Shown: piece after piece, positions 1-6,448 of the stretch
Position numbering within the stretch: position 1 is the first letter of the stretch
Layout of the letters: every line of letters begins with the position of its first letter
From: Verrucomicrobiales bacterium
Lineage (GTDB): Bacteria; Verrucomicrobiota; Verrucomicrobiia; Verrucomicrobiales; DEV007
Assembly (NCBI GenBank): GCA_021648365.1
Contig: JAKISY010000113.1
Location: 1-14,417, forward strand
Length of the DNA: 14,417 nucleotides
Direction of reading: 5' to 3'
Translations under genes and position numbers: made by a program
Notes under the pieces: model-generated
The model's input: only the letters and a program-made list of their open reading frames with translations
What the model was told of the DNA's origin: nothing
The model's database searches: none

Positions 1-252
1 ATAGACATGACATACACGGAGTGTGCGCTGGAGGCTGTGTCTAAGTTGTGTGTGGTTTGGGGCACGCTTGTTTGGTGATGTCTAGGTGTGATGAATTTTA
101 TACTAAGCTGGCAAAGTTTTGGCAAGAGGAATGTTTGAAAAGTTGCGAAGCTGCGAATTGACGCAGCACACGAAAGTTGTTTTGATTATCTCGCGGCTGG
201 CGAAGAAAGGTGAAATTTGCTAGCTCCGTGGGAAGGTTAATTCATGAGAAGG

Positions 253-272
253 ACAGCTTAAAAAGCTGTTTT
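253..272 (+). terminator. Weak terminator-like hairpin
   Basis: ACAGCTT at 253-259 pairs with AAGCTGT at 263-269 around an AAA loop, followed by only four T residues (269-272). The stem is 7 bp and AT-rich, so a rho-independent terminator would be weak. It would act on transcripts entering from the left on the plus strand. It could also be a chance palindrome. Confidence 0.35.
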
Positions 273-298
273 ACATTGCCGGTCAGTTTTTTTGGGAA

Positions 299-350
299 AT
301 CGTGATCGTTTTCGAATATGCGGGATCGATTACGATGACGACAACGATAG
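299..350. repeat. Degenerate hexanucleotide-periodic tract
   Basis: CG dinucleotides fall at 301, 307, 313, then after a two-base slip at 321, 327, 333, 339 and 345. The tract therefore reads as degenerate six-base units ending in CG, such as ATTACG, ATGACG and ACAACG. No gene is supported here. It may be an imperfect simple-sequence repeat; its function is unknown. Confidence 0.4.
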
Positions 351-424
351 CCGCTTCGCTGACAACGAATTTGAAATAAATGAGGGGCAAGGTGGAATTT
401 GTCCCTCCAAGTGGTCGATCAGCT

Positions 425-1615
425 TTACACTTGGCCGATTTCTTTTAGCATCTCGATGAACCAGGGTTCTTCGGTGTTGAAGGGTTTGCCGCCTTTGATG
501 CGGGGGAATTCGATCACGCGCATTTCATTGCCTTGATCTTCGTCGAGTCCGGCGACTCCACTGGTGCCGGCGAGGGCTCCTTTGGCGGCGACTTCGGCAC
601 TCTGTTTGATGAGCTCGAGGTCGGCTTCGTTGGGCGCGGCGGAGCGGGCGAAGTAGCCGCTTTTTTGCACTAGCACTTTTTCTGCGCCGAGGCTTTTTTT
701 CAGTTCTTTGCCGAACCACTGGCCGACGTTGACTTCGTCGAGGCGTACGTGGCCAAAAGCGTCGCGGCGCACTTCGCTGCCTTCGGCTTCCATTTGTTTG
801 ACGATGGCATCGACGCCGGCGCCTTCACTGATGAAGATATTGACGCAGTCTTTTTCATCCATGCGTTGACGCAGGCGAGCGGATTCTTTTTCTAAATCCA
901 AAGGCATCTCGGGAATCCAGACGGCGTCGATGTCCCAGCGCTCTTGGGTGAGCAGCACTTCGGGAAAGAAATCCCAGGTGGATAGATCTTTACGGTAAGC
1001 GGCGGCGGTGGCGGCGGTCAGCCAACCGCAGTTGCGACCCATCACTTCGTGGATGATGAGCTGGCGTGCGCTGGTGGTGTTTTCGTTGGCGATGTTTTGG
1101 AAAAACACTGAGCCTTGCTCGGCGGCGGTCCAAGCTCCGAGGGATTGGGAGATGGGGTAAACGTCGTTATCGACCGTTTTGGGCATACCGACGACGGTGA
1201 ATTCGTATTCGTGTTGGTGCAGGTAGGCTGCGAGGTCGGCGGCGGTGGTATTGGTATCGTCACCGCCGATGGTGTGGAGGATGTCGATTTTGTCTTTGCG
1301 CAGCTGCTCGGCTGCGACGTTGAGCGGGGTTTCGCCTTCTTGCACGAGTCCGCGTGCGACGCAGTCTTTGACGTTGGTGAGCTTGACGCGGCTATTGCCG
1401 ATGGGGCTGCCGCCGAATTTATAAAAGACTTCGTAATTGCTTTTGGCGGATTCTGGAAAGGTGATGGACTTGCCGAGCAGCAGGCCTTGGTAGCCGTTGA
1501 GGTAGCCGACAAATTCAGCGTCGGGGGCGAGCGTCTGGTAGTGTTCGATCAGGGCTCCGATGGAGGAGGAGAGGCAAGGTGCGAGTCCGCCGGCGGTGAG
1601 AAATGCGATTTTCAT
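425..1615 (-). CDS. pfp: PPi-type 6-phosphofructokinase
   Basis: Phosphofructokinase of the pyrophosphate-dependent type, interconverting fructose 6-phosphate and fructose 1,6-bisphosphate in the cytoplasm. The 396-residue protein opens with a Rossmann-like MKIAFLTAGG. The phosphoryl-donor motif is GGDD at 117-120, where ATP enzymes have GGDG. The catalytic loop is PKTVDND (145-151), and MGRNCGW (192-198) matches the substrate-binding MGRxxGW. In the family, the second Asp of GGDD and the Lys of PKT favour PPi over ATP, so donor choice is inferred from those residues. The frame extends 28 codons further upstream, but the protein fold clearly begins at the ATG at 1613-1615. It lies 371 bases downstream of rodA and is probably transcribed alone. 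It could use ATP if the wider donor site differs from the motif; the family call itself is secure. Confidence 0.93.
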   Translation of the reverse strand: MKIAFLTAGGLAPCLSSSIGALIEHYQTLAPDAEFVGYLNGYQGLLLGKSITFPESAKSNYEVFYKFGGSPIGNSRVKLTNVKDCVARGLVQEGETPLNVAAEQLRKDKIDILHTIGGDDTNTTAADLAAYLHQHEYEFTVVGMPKTVDNDVYPISQSLGAWTAAEQGSVFFQNIANENTTSARQLIIHEVMGRNCGWLTAATAAAYRKDLSTWDFFPEVLLTQERWDIDAVWIPEMPLDLEKESARLRQRMDEKDCVNIFISEGAGVDAIVKQMEAEGSEVRRDAFGHVRLDEVNVGQWFGKELKKSLGAEKVLVQKSGYFARSAAPNEADLELIKQSAEVAAKGALAGTSGVAGLDEDQGNEMRVIEFPRIKGGKPFNTEEPWFIEMLKEIGQV

Positions 1616-1986
1616 ATGTGCTTGTATTTGAGGTCTAGGATCGGGCGATATTAGGATGTCTTGGTCGCCTATGGTTAGAGAGAAAAGGGTGAAGCTCAAC
1701 TAAAACTTGCTACACTGGATGGTAAAAGAGTTTTTAACCACTGATGGCACTGATTACCACTGATAAAGAGGAAGAAGTAAGTCGTGAAAATATTATATAT
1801 CAGTCTTTCGGCTGCGGGATCAGTAGTTAAATTTTTCGATTTCAAAAAATGTAGTGGTGGGCGATTTTGTATGTGAGGCAATCGAGGTAGGCGTAGGTTT
1901 ACTAAGACACACGGGAAGACTCCATGAATAAGAGTTATTTTCCTAATGTGAACTAGTTGAGGTGGATTTTCACGTATTCTTATTAC
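1616..1986. other. 371-base intergenic region
   Basis: Separates the start of the phosphofructokinase gene from the end of rodA; both are on the minus strand. A 61-codon minus-strand frame at 1696-1881 is not protein-like and translates the intergenic repeat at 1731-1776. On the minus strand a perfect TATAAT occurs at 1792-1797, but no fitting -35 box was found, so it is only a possible -10 element for the phosphofructokinase gene. No convincing terminator for rodA is seen. Confidence 0.6.
1731..1776 (+). repeat. Dispersed CRCNGAT triplet repeat, copy 1
   Basis: Three CACTGAT units at 1739-1745, 1748-1754 and 1758-1764, separated by 2 and 3 bases, preceded by AGAGTTTTTAAC and followed by AA and a purine-rich tail (AGAGGAAGAAG). 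The same arrangement occurs at 6196-6230 and 8893-8940, always on the plus strand and always between genes. Within this copy all three units have T at the fourth position. Confidence 0.8.
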
Positions 1987-3174
1987 TTAAGTCAAGTGAT
2001 CGACTTGCATTCCGCTGGACTCGGGTTTTTCGTTTTCTGTGGCGTGCCGATGCACCCAGACGCTTTGTAGCAGTCCTTGAAGAAAGAGCACCATGACCAT
2101 GAAGGTGCCGCCGTAACTGATGAGGGGGAGTGGGATACCGGTGATGGGCATGAGCAGGACGTTCATGCCGACGTTTTGGAAAATATGAGCAAAGAAGAGG
2201 GCGACGACTCCGACAACTAACAATCGACCTATCATGTCTTTTGCGTAAAAAGCTACGAAGAGGCTTTGCAGCAGAAGCAGTAAGAAGGCGGAGAGCATGA
2301 GGAAGGATCCGCGAAAACCATGTTCTTCTGCGATCACAGGGAAGATGAAATCGGTGATGGCGGTGTCTTTGGAAATGAAGCCTTTGTAGTTGAGGGTGTC
2401 GGGGTTTTTGAAACCTTTGCCGCCCCAACCGCCGCTGCCGATTGCCATCAGGTTGTTGTGGGCGGAGTAGGCTTCGTTGCGGATATCGACTTCTCGACCC
2501 ATCAGCATGTCGATCTGCACGGTGATGCGTTTTTTCTGATAGTCTTTGAGTCCGAAAAAGTAGGCGAAGGGTAGGATGAGGGTGCCGGAGAGGATGATGA
2601 CGATGAGGTAGCGAAAGGGGATGGCGCCGATCAGTAACATGGCGCCGATGACGGGTGCCCAGACGAGGGCGGAGCCGAGGTCTCCAGATTTCAGCACTAG
2701 CAGGAAGGGCAGTCCGCCGACGGCTCCGGCGACGAATACGCGCAGGAAGTGATTGCGGAAGATGGCGTGGACTTGATGCAAGTGGCTGAGCACGACGGCT
2801 AACATGATGATACCGGCTGCGATGGCGACCTGTGAGGGCTGGAAGGTGATGCCTCCGGGAATGCGTAGCCAGCCCTGGGTGCCGTGAACTTCGATGCCTT
2901 TGAATTCGGCGACTAGAAGTAGGGTCAGTGCGCCTAGATAAAAGGGGATGGAGGCCCATTTGACCCAGTGGTAGTCGATCAGGGAGACGACAAAAAACAC
3001 CGCCAAGCCGATGAAGACCCAGTTGAGTTGATCTCGCCATTTGTTGACGAGGGCGGGGTCGGAGCGCATCCAGCTGGCTCCGTAAATGGAGAAGATGCCA
3101 AAAACAATCAGCCCGAGCATGGTGAACACCAATACCCAGTTGAGGCCGAGAAATTTTCGCAGAAGAGGAGTCAC
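1987..3174 (-). CDS. rodA: RodA-type SEDS peptidoglycan glycosyltransferase
   Basis: SEDS-family membrane protein of 395 residues that polymerises lipid II glycan chains for cell elongation, working with a class B PBP. Hydrophobic segments run through the protein, for example about 12-32, 52-66, 75-90, 150-170, 178-205, 289-310 and 317-333. Family landmarks are HGTQGWLRIPGG with FQPS (97-114), the SGDLGSAL loop (163-170), GSGGWGGKGF (246-255), ITDFIF with the presumed catalytic D275, and PITGIPLPLISYGG (343-356). The usual LPExHTDF is here SKDTAITDF, and the usual QPSExxK reads QPSQVAI, so the Glu and Lys are replaced by Q115 and I118. The start is GTG at 3172-3174; the only in-frame alternative before a stop is an ATT. 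RodA is preferred over FtsW from overall resemblance, and no mreC, mreD or PBP2 gene is present to confirm it. Confidence 0.92.
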   Translation of the reverse strand: MTPLLRKFLGLNWVLVFTMLGLIVFGIFSIYGASWMRSDPALVNKWRDQLNWVFIGLAVFFVVSLIDYHWVKWASIPFYLGALTLLLVAEFKGIEVHGTQGWLRIPGGITFQPSQVAIAAGIIMLAVVLSHLHQVHAIFRNHFLRVFVAGAVGGLPFLLVLKSGDLGSALVWAPVIGAMLLIGAIPFRYLIVIILSGTLILPFAYFFGLKDYQKKRITVQIDMLMGREVDIRNEAYSAHNNLMAIGSGGWGGKGFKNPDTLNYKGFISKDTAITDFIFPVIAEEHGFRGSFLMLSAFLLLLLQSLFVAFYAKDMIGRLLVVGVVALFFAHIFQNVGMNVLLMPITGIPLPLISYGGTFMVMVLFLQGLLQSVWVHRHATENEKPESSGMQVDHLT

Positions 3175-3182
3175 TTGAAGAA

Positions 3183-3210
3183 GAATTTAGAATTAGGAAT
3201 TAGGAATTTT
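3183..3210. repeat. Heptamer tandem array, ABC/rodA spacer
   Basis: Four consecutive heptamers on the plus strand: GAATTTA, GAATTAG, GAATTAG, GAATTTT. The array fills most of the 35-base spacer and its last base is part of the stop codon of the upstream (minus-strand) ABC gene. It occupies the place where a ribosome binding site for rodA would be expected, and no Shine-Dalgarno is visible there. Its consensus GAATTW matches the larger array at 4036-4084. Confidence 0.75.
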
Positions 3211-4031
3211 TAGATGGTGGTGGTCGAGGAGACGAGTTTTTGGGTGTAGCTGTGTTTGGGATGGCGGATGATTTCTGCGGGTTGACCGCTTTCGACGATG
3301 CTGCCTCGGTGCAGGATCAGCATACGGTCACTCATGTGGTCGGCAATCGCAAGATCATGTGTGACAAATAATAGGCTTAAGTTGAGGGTGTCGCGTAGAT
3401 CGAGCAGGAGGTTGAGGATTTTTGCTTGCAGGGGGCTGTCTAGGCCGGCGGTGAGGTCATGGCAGATCAATAGGCGTGGCTCGACGATCAGGGCGCGGGC
3501 GAGGGCTAGGCGGATGCGTTGATCGGCGCTGAGCTCGTCGGGCCAGAGTTCGAGCAGGTCGCGTGGTGGATCGCTGGATTCAGATTCAGAATTGGGATCG
3601 CTCAAGCCGACTAATTGCAGGGCGTAGTCGAGGCGGTGTTTTTTTTCTGCGATGCTGAGCTGGGGGAAATGCACGCTGAGGGGTTCTTGTAGGATTTGGG
3701 CTAGGTTGTGCTGTGGGTTGAGTCCGGTGAAGTGGTCGGGGAAGATGGCTTGGATTTGTTGGCGGGTTTGGCGCAGCTGTTGGCGGTTCATGGTGAGGAG
3801 GTCTTGTCCTCGATAGTGGATCTGTCCTGAAGAAACGGGGTGCAGGCGCAACAGGGCGAGGCTGAGCGGCATCTTGCCGCTGTGTTGTTCGCCGACGATG
3901 GCGAGGCATTGTTTTTCTTCGAGCTCGAAGCTGATTTGGTCGAGTAATTTCTCTGGGGCGGCTTGATAGCGTAGCCAGCGATCGGGTCTGGCTTGGGTGA
4001 TGCTGAGGTTGTGAACGCTGAGCAGGGGCAC
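3210..4031 (-). CDS. Degenerate ABC ATPase, Opp/Dpp-like
   Basis: A 273-residue single ABC domain closest in layout to oligopeptide/dipeptide transporter ATPases (DppD/OppF type), including the C-terminal GxPxEIIRHPxHSYTQxL tail. Nearly every nucleotide-handling motif is altered. Walker A is GEQHSGKM (47-54) with Met for the Mg-binding Ser/Thr. The Q-loop Gln is P98. The signature is LSADQ (167-171) instead of LSGGQ. Walker B reads LLICHD (187-192), so Asp is H191 and the catalytic Glu is D192. The Walker Lys (K53), D-loop (LD, 197-198) and H-loop H225 remain. The frame is intact with no stops, which suggests a maintained but catalytically weak or dead protein (inference). The start is a GTG at 4029-4031; no Met precedes residue 54 otherwise. 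It lies between thiG and rodA with no permease or binding-protein gene nearby, so its partner is unknown. Confidence 0.88.
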   Translation of the reverse strand: MPLLSVHNLSITQARPDRWLRYQAAPEKLLDQISFELEEKQCLAIVGEQHSGKMPLSLALLRLHPVSSGQIHYRGQDLLTMNRQQLRQTRQQIQAIFPDHFTGLNPQHNLAQILQEPLSVHFPQLSIAEKKHRLDYALQLVGLSDPNSESESSDPPRDLLELWPDELSADQRIRLALARALIVEPRLLICHDLTAGLDSPLQAKILNLLLDLRDTLNLSLLFVTHDLAIADHMSDRMLILHRGSIVESGQPAEIIRHPKHSYTQKLVSSTTTI

Positions 4032-4035
4032 GAGG

Positions 4036-4084
4036 GAATTATGAATTATGAATTATGAAATTTGAGATTTGAGATTTGAAATTA
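4036..4084. repeat. Heptamer tandem array, thiG/ABC spacer
   Basis: Seven consecutive heptamers without a slip on the plus strand: GAATTAT three times, GAAATTT, GAGATTT twice, GAAATTA; all fit GARWTWW. The last three bases (4082-4084) are the TAA stop of thiG on the minus strand, and the array ends four bases before the GTG start of the ABC gene. It therefore makes up nearly the whole intergenic spacer and leaves no room for a normal Shine-Dalgarno. Confidence 0.85.
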
Positions 4085-4867
4085 GGACTCGTAGAGGAAG
4101 GAGGTGAGGGGGCTGGTGGGGGATGCGGTGGTTTGGGCGGTGGGCAGTCCGGTTTCCCAGGCGATGCGTCCGGCTTGGGTGGCGAGTTTGAAGGCGTGGG
4201 CGGTTTTTTGTGGGTCCGGTGAGATGGCGATGGCGGTATTGACGAGCACGGCGTCGGCACCGAGTTCCATCGCAGCGGCGGCGTGGGAGGGTGCCCCGAG
4301 TCCAGCATCGATCACGACGGGGACGGTGGCTTGTTCGATGATGATTTCCAACTGACGTTGAGTTTGCAGACCTTGATTGGAGCCGATGGGCGAGGCGAGA
4401 GGCATGATCGTGGCGGTGCCGACGTCTTGCAGACGTTTGGCGAGCACGGGGTCGGCGTTGATGTAGGGTAAGACGGTGAAGCCTTCTTTGACTAGGATCT
4501 CGGCGGCGGCGAGGGTTTCGATGGGGTCGGGTAGCAGGTAGGTGGGGTCGGGGTGGATTTCGAGCTTGATCCAGTTGGGCAGACCGGCGGCGACTGCGAG
4601 ACGAGCGAGGCGCACGGCTTCGTCGGCGGTGGCGGCTCCTGAGGTATTGGGCAGCAGTAGGTATTTTTCTGGATCGATGAAATCGAGGATGTCGGCGAAG
4701 GGATCACCATCCGCGCTGAGGTCGGCTCGGCGCAGGGCGACGGTGACGACTTCGGTGCCGGAGGCTTCCAGGCCATCGCGCATGGCTTGATTGGAGGAAA
4801 ATTTCCCAGTGCCTAGAAATAGGCGTGATTGAAAGCTACGGTCGGCGATCTGAAGTAGTGATGACAT
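4082..4867 (-). CDS. thiG: Thiazole synthase ThiG
   Basis: Forms the thiazole phosphate moiety of thiamine from deoxyxylulose 5-phosphate, dehydroglycine and ThiS-thiocarboxylate, as a cytoplasmic TIM barrel. The 261-residue length is normal. Landmarks are FLGTGKF (17-23), LLPNTSGAATADEAVRLARL (71-90), the Schiff-base lysine K101 in NWIKLE, VLPYINADPVLAKRLQDVG (132-150), MPLASPIGS (155-163) and VVIDAGLGAPSHAAAAMELGADAV (184-207, phosphate-binding region). The frame runs 48 codons upstream to 5011, but that part is not ThiG-like; the ATG at 4865-4867 begins the conserved MSSLLQIADRSF. No thiS, thiF, thiH or thiO lies in the window. No TPP riboswitch motif was recognised in the leader. It heads the thiG, ABC, rodA run on the minus strand. 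Confidence 0.96.
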   Translation of the reverse strand: MSSLLQIADRSFQSRLFLGTGKFSSNQAMRDGLEASGTEVVTVALRRADLSADGDPFADILDFIDPEKYLLLPNTSGAATADEAVRLARLAVAAGLPNWIKLEIHPDPTYLLPDPIETLAAAEILVKEGFTVLPYINADPVLAKRLQDVGTATIMPLASPIGSNQGLQTQRQLEIIIEQATVPVVIDAGLGAPSHAAAAMELGADAVLVNTAIAISPDPQKTAHAFKLATQAGRIAWETGLPTAQTTASPTSPLTSFLYES

Positions 4868-4914
4868 GGTTGGTAATTTTAGCGGCAGAGACAATAAAAG
4901 GATTGCTGCAAAGT

Positions 4915-4932
4915 GAACCGATACCACGGTTC
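4915..4932. promoter_or_regulatory. Inverted repeat between thiG and ferredoxin
   Basis: GAACCG at 4915-4920 and CGGTTC at 4927-4932 form a perfect 6-bp inverted repeat around six bases. It lies 48 bases upstream of the thiG start in the divergent intergenic region, so it could be an operator for thiG or a small leader hairpin. No regulator can be named. Confidence 0.35.
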
Positions 4933-4989
4933 TTGCCAATGAAATATCCGACAAATGTGCAGGGATTTGTTTTTCTAGATAAAAAGGCG

Positions 4990-5017
4990 TTGCAAGCTCG
5001 TGGAAAACCACTATGAT
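4990..5017 (+). promoter_or_regulatory. Putative sigma-70 promoter for ferredoxin
   Basis: TTGCAA at 4990-4995 (4 of 6 to TTGACA) and TATGAT at 5012-5017 (5 of 6 to TATAAT) are separated by 16 bases. Transcription would start near 5024, about 20 bases before the ferredoxin ATG. Spacing and position fit well; this is a match by eye only. Confidence 0.5.
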
Positions 5018-5043
5018 CCATCGAAATTTAAAACAGACGTGAT

Positions 5044-5280
5044 ATGGCTGAAGTAGAAGACAAATATACTGATAATGTAGATGGGGAGTTCTTTGTGGAC
5101 GACCAATGTATTGATTGTGACTTGTGTCGTGAGACCGCGTCTGATAACTTTACCCGCAATGAAGACGGGGGTTACTCATACGTTTACAAACAACCTGAGA
5201 ATGACGAAGAACGCGCTTTGTGCGAGGAAGCTATGGAAGGCTGCCCAGTTGAAGCGATTGGCGACAATGGATCTGATTGA
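5044..5280 (+). CDS. Small single-cluster ferredoxin
   Basis: A 78-residue acidic electron-transfer protein with one iron-sulfur cluster. The cysteines are C22, C25 and C28 (CxxCxxC) and C67 in CPVEAI, the arrangement of a single [4Fe-4S] ferredoxin. A fifth cysteine, C60, lies seven residues before C67 and could form part of a disulfide or be free. The sequence around the first motif (VDDQCIDCDLC) and the following acidic stretch resemble small ferredoxins in which the second cluster has been lost. ATG at 5044 is the only sensible start; no strong Shine-Dalgarno precedes it. It has a likely promoter just upstream and a strong terminator just downstream, so it is probably a single-gene transcript. 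Its redox partner cannot be told from context. Confidence 0.9.
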   Translation: MAEVEDKYTDNVDGEFFVDDQCIDCDLCRETASDNFTRNEDGGYSYVYKQPENDEERALCEEAMEGCPVEAIGDNGSD

Positions 5281-5305
5281 TCTGTTCGCTGATTATTATA
5301 TTTTG

Positions 5306-5340
5306 AAAAACCGCACGAGCTGGCCTGGTGCGGTTTTTTT
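5306..5340 (+). terminator. Rho-independent terminator after ferredoxin
   Basis: ACCGCAC at 5310-5316 pairs with GTGCGGT at 5328-5334 around an 11-base loop, followed by a run of seven T residues to 5340. Five A residues before the stem (5306-5310) extend pairing with the T run and would let it work on the opposite strand too. It begins 25 bases after the ferredoxin stop. Confidence 0.9.
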
Positions 5341-5381
5341 ATGTCTAGGTAGGATGGGATTCATCGCTGAGTTAGATAAAA

Positions 5382-5390
5382 AGGAGGTGA
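5382..5390 (+). promoter_or_regulatory. Strong Shine-Dalgarno of dciA-like gene
   Basis: AGGAGGTGA, a near-perfect anti-16S match, with four bases between AGGAGG and the ATG at 5392. It fixes that start. It is notable because most other genes in the window have no recognisable Shine-Dalgarno. Confidence 0.8.
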
Positions 5391-5391
5391 G

Positions 5392-5763
5392 ATGAAGAGG
5401 CGACGAGTGAGATCCAAAAAAGATCGCTTGCTGGCCGCGTGGCGTGGGGTGTGGGAGCCAGAGGATTTGTCGAACTACAGTCGTCCAGTGGGCGAGGTGA
5501 TGGAGACGGCGATGCAGGGACTGGGTCTGGATCGACGCTTGGATCAGGAGGCGATGGTGGAGGCTTGGGCTGAGGTGGTGGGCAGCAACATCGCTAACAA
5601 TGCGCGTCCGATTGAGGTGCGGCGGAAGGTGTTGATCGTACAGGTGTTGCAGCCGTCGATTCACTATGTGTTGGCGCAGCAGATGAAGGGGGCGATTTTG
5701 GCAAAAATGCAGGAGCGTTTTGGCAAAGAGAATATCAGGGACATTGATTTTAGAATTGGTTAG
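5392..5763 (+). CDS. dciA: DUF721/DciA-like protein
   Basis: A 123-residue protein of the DUF721 family, whose best-known member DciA loads the replicative helicase DnaB in bacteria without DnaC/DnaI. The N-terminus (1-20) is strongly basic. The domain core follows: AMVEAWAEVVGSNIANNARPIEV (about 54-76) matches the family's W-x-x-VVGxxIAxHTxP pattern, then a beta strand KVLIVQVLQPSIHYVL (79-94), a helix, and an ending IRDIDFRIG typical of the family. The usual SSAWAxEL segment is here LQPSIHYVLAQQM. It overlaps folB by one base (TAGTG), indicating translational coupling. The DUF721 call is firm; the helicase-loader role is by family and not shown here. Confidence 0.8.
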   Translation: MKRRRVRSKKDRLLAAWRGVWEPEDLSNYSRPVGEVMETAMQGLGLDRRLDQEAMVEAWAEVVGSNIANNARPIEVRRKVLIVQVLQPSIHYVLAQQMKGAILAKMQERFGKENIRDIDFRIG

Positions 5764-6158
5764 TGAGCAGGGCGATGAAGATGGAAGACGGCGATAAAAT
5801 CACGATCAAGGGTTTGCAGATTTCATCGCAGGTGGGTGTGCCGGATGAGGAGCGAGCACAGGCGCAGGATCTTACGGTGGACTTGGGGATTTATCCGCAG
5901 GCGAGATTGTCGGGTTTGCAGGATGAGATTGAGCGCACGATTGATTATTATCAGGTGAGTTTGGCGGTGCATGAAGTGGCTAGGGCGCAGCAGCGGCGCT
6001 TGATCGAGCGATTGGCGGAGGACATTGCTGTGGCGGTGCTGGGTTTTGATGGAGTTGGGAAAGTGGCGGTGGAGGTGAAAAAATATATTTTGCCCGATAC
6101 CGAGTATGTGTCGGTGTGCTTGGTGATGGATCAAAATGACCTCAAGAGCGCGAGGTGA
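5763..6158 (+). CDS. folB: Dihydroneopterin aldolase FolB
   Basis: Converts 7,8-dihydroneopterin to 6-hydroxymethyl-dihydropterin and glycolaldehyde in folate synthesis; a cytoplasmic tunnelling-fold octamer. The 131-residue frame shows DKITIKGLQISSQVGVPDEER (11-31) with the active-site Glu region, RTIDYYQV (58-65) for the conserved substrate-binding TIDYxxV, LIERLAEDIAVAVL (80-93), and VEVKKYILP (103-111) with the candidate catalytic lysine. The first possible start is GTG at 5763, overlapping the dciA stop; ATG codons at 5775 and 5781 are also plausible and the conserved region begins only after them. No folK, folP or folE is nearby. Identity is secure, the exact start is not. Confidence 0.9.
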   Translation: MSRAMKMEDGDKITIKGLQISSQVGVPDEERAQAQDLTVDLGIYPQARLSGLQDEIERTIDYYQVSLAVHEVARAQQRRLIERLAEDIAVAVLGFDGVGKVAVEVKKYILPDTEYVSVCLVMDQNDLKSAR

Positions 6159-6448
6159 AATGACTAGTTCTACACGGAATTTTTTCGGAGGAAGAGGGGA
6201 ACCGCAGATTGCGCAGATGCACGCAGATAATGAAGTAATTGGATTTATGAAAAAGAGAATTTGATAGGGATCGGGTGAATTCTTCTAATACAATCTGGGA
6301 AGCATCAGAATATCTACGCTATCCGCAGCTGAAATATTTTTTGTCGTGTAGTGTGAAAATGAAGAGAGCGTGGATTTGGTATTGAGTTTTTGTTGGCTTG
6401 TGTGTTGTTTGTTTTATCGCCGTGCTTGATGCAGGGTGGGTCGTCTGA
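6159..6448. other. 290-base intergenic region before sigma gene
   Basis: Contains copy 2 of the dispersed triplet repeat (6196-6230) near its left end. The rest is AT-rich and holds no supported gene. A TACAAT at 6289-6294 and a TTGATA at 6261-6266 are present but 22 bases apart, too far for a normal promoter. Confidence 0.6.
6196..6230 (+). repeat. Dispersed CRCNGAT triplet repeat, copy 2
   Basis: CGCAGAT units at 6203-6209, 6212-6218 and 6222-6228, separated by 2 and 3 bases exactly as in the other two copies, preceded by GGGGAAC and followed by AA. All three units carry A at the fourth position. The copy lies 38 bases after the folB stop. Confidence 0.8.

Larger units (their letters stand above)
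1..424. other. Gene-free stretch at left edge
   Basis: No reading frame here has a credible start, length or protein-like composition on either strand. It lies downstream (3') of the minus-strand phosphofructokinase gene. Two structures are visible: a short hairpin followed by T residues at about 253-272, and a stretch at about 299-350 with CG dinucleotides at six-base intervals. The end of a gene lying to the left of the window cannot be excluded; plus frame 1 is open from base 1 to a TGA at 76-78, which is too short to judge. Confidence 0.6.

Noticed and set aside
1115..1654. 179-codon plus-strand frame opposite the phosphofructokinase gene
   Set aside because: Antisense shadow, Gly/Val/Asp-rich, without a recognisable domain.
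1696..1881. 61-codon minus-strand frame
   Set aside because: It reads through the dispersed intergenic repeat and AT-rich DNA; composition is not protein-like.
1970..3040. 356-codon minus-strand frame overlapping rodA
   Set aside because: Arg/His/Pro-rich translation of rodA in another frame; rodA itself has membrane segments and family motifs.
4868..5011. 48-codon N-terminal extension of thiG
   Set aside because: ThiG homology begins at the ATG at 4867; the extension lies in the AT-rich divergent promoter region.
6261..6294. TTGATA and TACAAT as a promoter for the sigma gene
   Set aside because: Each box is a good match, but they are 22 bases apart, outside the normal 16-18 range, and 150 bases from the start codon.
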